The translations under genes and the position numbers were made by a program. From the NCBI GenBank assembly GCA_023393475.1, contig JAEWLC010000048.1, forward strand, positions 1 to 40,476: a DNA stretch of 40,476 nucleotides. Reading direction: 5' to 3'. The notes under the pieces were generated by a model. That model ran no database searches. It had not been told where the DNA came from and worked only from the letters and a program-made list of their open reading frames with translations. Below, piece after piece: positions 40,160-40,476 of the stretch. This stretch comes from Pseudomonadota bacterium (GTDB lineage Bacteria; Pseudomonadota; Alphaproteobacteria; Rhizobiales; Devosiaceae). Position 1 is the stretch's first letter; each line of letters starts with the position of its first letter.

Positions 40160-40330
40160 ACCCACCTCCCACTAGACGGGGAGGGCAAGCAAAGCTCGGC
40201 GGCTTTGCCGCCTGGCGTAGCTAGGAGGTGTCGGCGGGGTAGCCTTCTCCCCTCGTGGGAGAAGGTGCCCGAAGGGCGGATGAGGGGGAGCCACAAACCC
40301 CGGCCTAACAAACTAATCCCCCTCACCGCA
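40160..40330. repeat. mosaic of nested palindromes (dispersed-repeat type)
   Basis: Several stems follow one another: CACCTCC near 40163 with GGAGGTG near 40224 enclosing GGCGGC-TTT-GCCGCC; CCTTCTCCC / GGGAGAAGG (40243-40265) with a 5-nt loop; GCCC-GAA-GGGC directly after (40267-40277); and TGAGGGGGA (40281-40289) with TCCCCCTCA (40317-40325). Elements with the CTTCTCCC...GGTGCCCGAAGGGCGGATGAGGGGG style core are frequent between genes in Hyphomicrobiales. The tail 40331-40476 holds no gene I can support, only a small ATCCGG-TTCG-CCGGAT hairpin near 40451. Confidence 0.65.
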
Positions 40331-40476
40331 GACCCATGCGATTCTTCCCCCGTCCGCTGCACCGAAGCGAGATCATGACGAGTGGTTGGTGCGGTGGAGG
40401 TTGGGTGGGTCGGCCGTCGGGCTGGTCCAGGCCCAAAGCACGCGCGGCATGATCCGGTTCGCCGGATGAGCCGCTA

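Noticed and set aside
40063..40362. 99-codon minus-strand open frame at the window end
   Set aside because: It runs entirely through palindromic repeat DNA, so translation is accidental.
40373..40476. Possible C-terminal end (about 33 codons) of a minus-strand gene entering from the window edge
   Set aside because: Open to the edge but with no recognisable protein sequence, next to repeats; cannot be supported without flanking DNA.

Overview
The window is GC-rich, densely packed chromosomal DNA of an alphaproteobacterium, most likely order Hyphomicrobiales (Rhizobiales) and plausibly a Devosia-like genus. The order call rests on four things: an LdtR-type MarR regulator next to a YkuD L,D-transpeptidase, the rpoZ-rsh-pyrE-acpS-lepB-rnc-era-recO run, a Rhizobiales-type porin with its N-terminal cysteine pair and an Omp25/Omp31-type barrel, and an Asp-rich (non-zinc) HemB. 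The genus is inference only. I see no tRNA, rRNA, CRISPR array, insertion sequence, prophage or plasmid gene.

Layout. 1-6.1 kb: housekeeping genes (SixA-like phosphatase, parC, bpt, RDD membrane protein, cysteine hydrolase, hemB). 6.1-9.7 kb: paired REP-like palindromes, a small membrane protein, then the cell-wall module ldtR - L,D-transpeptidase - small conserved protein, and an SRPBCC protein. 9.7-16.7 kb: a long minus-strand operon rpoZ > rsh > pyrE > acpS > lepB > rnc > era > recO > SRPBCC, with many 1-4 bp stop/start overlaps. 17.0-20.5 kb: NYN-domain nuclease and uracil-DNA glycosylase, a secreted FecR-domain protein with a 25-proline tract, and a secreted alpha/beta hydrolase. 20.5-25.4 kb: dapA-smpB, a divergent soluble lytic transglycosylase with a structured leader, and an alpha/beta-hydrolase-fold protein that has lost its catalytic residues.

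25.4-30.1 kb is the most distinctive part. A 1096-residue BON/OmpA protein with seven degenerate repeats is followed by an unlisted 36-residue membrane peptide and then a membrane-anchored protein with a long Ala/Pro/Glu-rich linker and a C-terminal helix-hairpin-helix-like domain. The order and topology resemble mycobacterial ArfABC (Rv0899-Rv0901), greatly enlarged.

30.3-35.6 kb: porin, TPR-sulfotransferase protein, SDR oxidoreductase and an Omp25-like barrel, with several strong dyads between them. 35.7-40.1 kb: an amino-sugar catabolic cluster (GntR regulator > SIS-domain deaminase > nagA), with an amidohydrolase and a one-domain EamA transporter divergent from it. The last 400 bp are dispersed-repeat DNA.

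Taken together the accessory content is mainly about the cell envelope: peptidoglycan cross-linking and cleavage, lysine/DAP supply, outer-membrane barrels, peptidoglycan-bound OmpA, and recycling or uptake of amino sugars.
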